Shown here: one piece after another, positions 26,908-32,900 of the stretch
Layout: each line of letters opens with the position of its first letter
Numbering within the stretch: the stretch's first letter is position 1
Source of the DNA: Echinometra lucunter
Taxonomy: Eukaryota; Echinodermata; Echinoidea; Camarodonta; Echinometridae
Direction: 5' to 3'
DNA length: 64,000 nucleotides
NCBI GenBank assembly: GCA_029962745.1
Contig: CM057158.1
Location: 1,459,166 to 1,523,165 of the forward strand
Notes under the pieces: model-generated
What the model was told of the DNA's origin: nothing
Database searches by the model: none
Seen by the model: only the letters and a program-made list of their open reading frames with translations
Position numbers and translations under genes: made by a program

Positions 26908-29900
26908 AAAACAAGTGAAATCATACGTGTCATATCGAGGAATGCATGTCTATTTATTTCATTTTCGATTCAATGACGAAGCAGTTTTTTTCTTAAACAT
27001 TTTATTTGTCGTGAAAAGGAAATCATATCGCGAAAATGCTGAACCCACCAAATCGGTCTTCTCAAAATGCACGTCGATGACACAAGATGATAATACTATA
27101 TAGACGTGATTATATGCATGTACATGTAATAGGCCAGGAATGTGTCCCGAAATAGTAACCCCATTTTACATCAGGTTCGACTCCTCTTAGTTGCTTAGAG
27201 TCCTTCACAAAATGTTCGTCAGCCCATTAAACACAGTGGTCGGGGATGTAATGGCCCTATGCCCCCAACACGGCCACGAAGTTGGGAGGATATTTCCCCC
27301 ACCTAACATACACTCTAAGAAAAAATCATTAGGTCGAACCGACCAACGGTTGGTTTGAAAAAATTGTATGCAAAACATATGAGGATTTTTTTTAAACCAA
27401 CAGTTGTTCGGTTCATATTTTAAACAATTTTTCTGAGAGTGTGTGCATTAAACTATGAAATTTGTATGACTATAGACAATAGACAAAGCTTTCTCTCGGA
27501 ATGGGGTTTCAAACAGCCCCTAAAAGATGGTGGAAATATTTCTCTTTTAGGCCCATGGACAAAATTTTGTCAGAAAGAAAGGGTATGACTGTACATTTTT
27601 AAAAATATAAAAATTGACAAAAATCTTTCTGGAATGGGGTCTAAACACCCTTGGAAAAAGTGCCCTTTGACTAGATTTGATTACCCGGCAATGTTAGTGA
27701 CGTACAAAAAACCCACTATCCGACCTTAATAACTTGAAAACAATCTTGTTCAATTAAGTCAAATTTACATAGAACAATTTGAGTAGTATATTTTCTCTGG
27801 GATGAAATTTGGTTTCAAGTGATCATTTCAATAATAATATGATAAACTGTGAAATTTTTATTGCTTTCTCAAAATTAGTAAATATGGATTATGTGTTAAC
27901 AAACCAGTGTAAATCTTATCTGTTTTAACATAATAATGCTTGTTAAGTATGTGGGTCATGTGGCTATATACCATGCTGAAATCTGTCTTTCATAATTTCA
28001 TTATACCATGCAAGCTGATCTTCATCAAACAAGATGAACAATGGGCGTATGTTCATGTACACATATGCTCATCACAATATTACGTTATTACTTTAGGGAA
28101 AGTATTGTGTGTCAATGTATTTCATTTCATATAAAAATATAAAATTTGAATATCAGTTTAAAAGCTATTAAATTTAAAGTTTGAAGGAGAAGGAAAGTCT
28201 GGAGCAAAGTCAAATCATCAAAAAGAGTGGACAGAGAGAAGAAATTAAAAGAAATTTGATTATAATTGGTTTCGAAATTTTCATTTGATTTCATTTTCAT
28301 TTATTCGTTTAAAAACAAGGTAGCTCATTTAACATAATGTTGGTCTTCCATGGGGCCCTATGAGTACAAACAAAATCGTAATTGAAACTGGGAAAGTTAT
28401 GAAAATCTTGATATACTTTCTATGGTGATCCTCAAAATAATACTCAGCATCGTTTCAAAATGGCAGATTTTTAGGACAACTCTCCATTCTTTTCTGTACA
28501 CAAAATTGCAAACTTTCTCTATTATCTCTCAAGGTGCAGCTTGTCTTTTTCAAATTCATTATAATGTTGGGTCAAATATACTTTCCCTGATATATCTAGA
28601 GCTAAGAAAGAGATAAGTTGCACCTTGAGAGAAAATGGAGAAAAATTGAAATTGTGTGTATAGCGATACCTCTTTCTTGTGAAAAAAGTTGGTTCATGGG
28701 CCTTAAGTTAAGGCGGGGGGGGGGGGGGGGGGAGGGGGCACTACCATTACAAGGTTGACTACATGCTCGTACACAAAAACGCGTAAAAAGGGTTGTTTTT
28801 CACGGACGCGCGATGTACACGCGTACAGTGAAAAGGGTATCAAAACTGCAAACAGGAAAACGGGTATACTTTTACAAAAGCTTTGGTGCGTGTACTTGTT
28901 AAGGGTGGGGGAAAACATGACAAAATACTTGTTTAGGGTATTCTGAGATCGAAGGATAATTACTTGTTTAGGGTCCATTTGAAAGTCCATGTACGAGCAT
29001 GGTGTCCACTTTATAATGACAGTGGCCCCCCCCCCCCCCCCCCCGAGTTAAGGGAAATTTTACCCCAACTTCCAGAGGCAGTCTGTGAACCCACCTCGTG
29101 TTTTAGTAATACATCATACAGCTTCCTTCTGACAAAGCCTTGTGCATAATGTTAAATGGGATGAAGTGACTTAGCCAATTTGGCAGGGAAAAGGGGGGGG
29201 GGGCGGGCCCGGCCCACCCCGGCACCAACGTTCAAACTAACAAGATTTTTCTGAATGAGATGGGTGGTTTGATTCAATTCAAAGGGTCAAATCCCATATG
29301 TAAAATGGGGTATTCGGGACAGGCTCTAAGACTACAAAATTTGTTTACGTTTTCCTTGATAAGTCATTTAGACAAGATTAGTGATAACCACGTTAGGAAG
29401 CTAGAAAAAATAAGCACTCGTCGCCACTTGCATGTGCATTTGCAACGTTCAAAGGATTATTTCACTTAATGGTAAAATTGATTACACTGAATAACTCACC
29501 GAGTGAATATTGGAAGCAAACATCAGTGACGCCTTGGCATTTTGCCCCGTTCGGTGGGGGACGAATGTACATGATTCTGGAAAATCCCCATTCGGATTTT
29601 GCTGACATGGCCTGTTTCCATCTAGGATATCTCCAAGAACTTCTGGGGAGCATCTTGTTCCTTCTAGGCCACCGTTTACAGCGTTTGACGGGTAGTAAGG
29701 CTCAGCATCGGTCCCTGGTACATAGTCCTCATCAAAAACACCCCAGCGAAGTTTAGCAAACTGACGAGTAATAATCTTGCCTTTATACATGGAAATGAAA
29801 TCAGTAGAGTCAAATGCAGCCGGTGAATGTTGTTTTAAAAAGGCGTTTTAAAGAATCAAAGAGTTGTGTGTTGTATAAACCAGAGTATTTTCCTCGAAAT

Positions 29901-32900
29901 CATTAATTTCCATTAAACATGCATTTGTACTTTATTCATTACTGAATTGAATTTGTATCAACATACATGGATTTACATAATATATATATATAAAAAATCG
30001 TAGTGACAGGTAAAACAGGAACGACGAGAGTACGACAGAAGTAAGACTCTTGTTGAGGGTATAGGATGTAATAAACTTAATCAATGTTTATGAGGATCTT
30101 GTGCGATGATAAATATAAAAAATGAAATGAAGAACACATTTCATTATATTCAATATATTGCTTGATTGCTTTGATATATCATCCATGCTTGAACACTGTT
30201 AACAATTATGTGAATGATAAATGATAATTGCTTGCTGATATGATTGGTCCATTGTATTCATTGCTGAATTCTGAAAAAGTTACTTTTAAATACCATCAGA
30301 AGCAACTTCTCTAGCTTCTAAAAGAATGAAAACTAATCCATGATTAGCATCTATGGCTGTGCGGCATGCACAAGAATACCAGAAATCATCCAGAAAATAG
30401 TGTTCGGTATTTTAAATAGATTCCGAAGCCAAATTTAATGGTGAAAACGATGGCAACGACTTATTATTTGAAATTAATGTCCAAAGTGCCAAAATTGGGC
30501 CGTTTGATACTCCTTGTAAAATTTGAATTATTTCTTACAGAGAGAATAAAAAAGTAAGAATCATACATCATATTACATGTATTACATTGCTTATTCTGTA
30601 TTATCTTCATGGTAAATTAGAACTTATGATATAAAGTATAATCCAAAGGGTCTGCTTTTTAAATGGGCCGAAAATTCGTGTAAATATCTTTATTTTGTCA
30701 TTTGAGTTGGTTCAGGGGCAGCTGAAGGGGGGGGGGGCTGGGGTTACAGCCCCCATAGTTTCGGCTAAAACAAAAACTTAAAACACCTAATATCATAAAA
30801 ACTTATGAATATAAATGAAAAAGGCTCATTTTATGTAAGCTCGCAAAACCATAAAACTCCGAGGTCTTCCGGGGAGGAGCCCCCTGAATCCCCTCCAGGG
30901 GCTCTGCGTACAGCGCCTGGACTGAACCTGTTTGGGTGTCAGCCACCCCCACTTCAACAAAACGTTCCGCGGCTCCTGTATACTTCTTCTGAGATCTTGC
31001 TGAAGAAAACATTGTCATTCACCACTTTTATGAAACAACCTGTCAGTGCCCTAAGTGCCCTAGTTGGCTCTTTTTGTATCCATTGTATAATTCTTGTAAT
31101 CTTACACCTAGAGAGGCTGAAAACATTATGAATATAAGGGATCATCAGACAGATAGATAGATAGATAGATAGATAGAAACATGTAGATAGATATTCATCT
31201 TTCTTTCCACATGTTACATAGAAATTTGCATACGATCAATGTTATATATTACAATGCAAACAAAATCACAAAAGTATGATGAAGTGGATCAAAAGAAAGA
31301 TGAGGAGACCTTGGTAAAAGCAGAGCTTGTAAAATGTAAGGTCCCCTCTGAACCAACTTATAACTTGGCTGGCACATCGTGTACATAGCAACATTATTAA
31401 TGTAATGGGATTATCATGATTATAATACTGTAACTACCTTATAATACATCATGAAAGGGATGGAGAGAGAAAAACACAGGTTATTTACCGGCAAAAAAAA
31501 GGGGGTGACTATAGATTTATGGATAACAAAACAAAACGGGAGAGAAGAGAGAAAAAAATGAGAAATGATAAGAATAGGAGGACAGCACATCGACAATAGG
31601 GTACATCACGCGACAAGTACAAAAGCATATGGAAAACGAGGGAACAATAGGTTGACAATCTACAGATTATTTCGTTAGATACAGAATATAAAAAGCAGTA
31701 CGTCAGAAGCATCAAAATGACTACAACAGAAGAATAACAATACTCTTGGGGCCCGTTGCATAAAACTTTTGCCGGAGTTTTTTATGGCAAAATTTGAGGA
31801 AACTCCGGCAAAAAAAATATTGCCATAGTTTTCCAGTACATAAAAATTTGCCAGACTTTTTTTTGCCAGAAAAAAAGTCTGGCAAAAGTTTTATGCAACA
31901 GGCCCTTGGAGTCACAATTATCATCAAGAAGATAAGCCTTAAGCATGTTAAGTGTACGCTTGAATGAAGAGAGACTAACAGATTGCTTAACGCTAGAATC
32001 AAGAGAGTTCATGAACCTAGGTCCAGTACAAACTAATGTATTAAAACGAAATTTTGTCCTTACTTTGGGTGAGTGAAATGCAGAAGCATTTCGTGTAGCA
32101 TGGTGATGAACCGGGGGAGTGTTTCATGAAGAGTTTTGTCGGTGATTTTCACCGACTAATTTGTTGTCAGCCAATCAGATGCGAGTATTTTCAGTAGCTT
32201 ATAACATTTGTCGGTGATTTTCACCGACAAAACTCTTCATGAAACGCTCCCCTGATTGTTTTTCTGAAAAAACTGGCCAAAGCCAGTGGTAGGACACCAG
32301 AATTGAAGCCATACATGAGAGCACCCAGTTGAAAGTGATATATATTATCTTGCAACTTTACAGTTCTATGCCTTTAAAAAAGCGGGTTAGTGTGCTTACG
32401 AAAGCTGACATTACAAAATAATTCTTAAGACTCTCTTTGGAATCAAATGTAATTTTTAAAGATGAGTTTAAAGAGAGTTACCCCAAGTAAGTACACCATA
32501 ATCGAGATAAGGAAGAATGACTATTGAGTACATTATAAGAAGAATATCCTTAGGTATTGATGAATTCAATTTATGTATTACACCACTACTTTTTGACAGT
32601 GTCTTACAGAGATGATTTATATGGATTTTCCAATTCAGGTGCTCATCAATGTGCAAACCAAGGAATTTTGTTGATGGTACTTTGTCTATTAAAACATTAT
32701 CAAATAATACATCTCCAGAACGTTAGTACTCTTTACCATAACATGAATATCAGGGTAACAGAATAATAATCCTTTTTTTTTGTTGTTATTAGAAGCTGTC
32801 AAAGTTGAGTAGTTTTTTCCTGATAATTATACTGAGCATGCTGAGCTAAGGCTTACACATGTTTTGTGAGTGGCCCCCTCCCTTAGTGGAAGCACAATAT

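Larger units (their letters stand above)
31744..32660 (-). mobile_element. LINE (L2/CR1-like) 3' ORF fragment carrying two inserted MITEs
   Basis: On the minus strand the frame begins IDEHLNWKIHINHLCKTLSK and SSGVIHKLNSSIPKDI, then LDYGVLTWGNS-type text, the thumb and C-terminal part of a reverse transcriptase ORF. After frame changes it continues QLGALMYGFNSGVLPLA, FFRKNNQ, then VHHHATRNASAFHSPKV and NSLDSSVKQSVSLSSFKRTL. The ORF is cut between NNQ and VHHHAT by the palindrome at 32112-32252, and again near its end by the one at 31749-31903. Confidence 0.7.

Noticed and set aside
26703..27103. Several open frames through the (GA)n tract
   Set aside because: They are dinucleotide-repeat artefacts (alternating ER or SL residues).
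29500..29760. Alternative start of CLCA exon 3 at 29760 (CGTCAG acceptor), which would remove the RQ residues
   Set aside because: Its phase does not fit the phase-1 end of exon 2, and about six residues of the family alignment would be lost. The acceptor before 29780 restores both.
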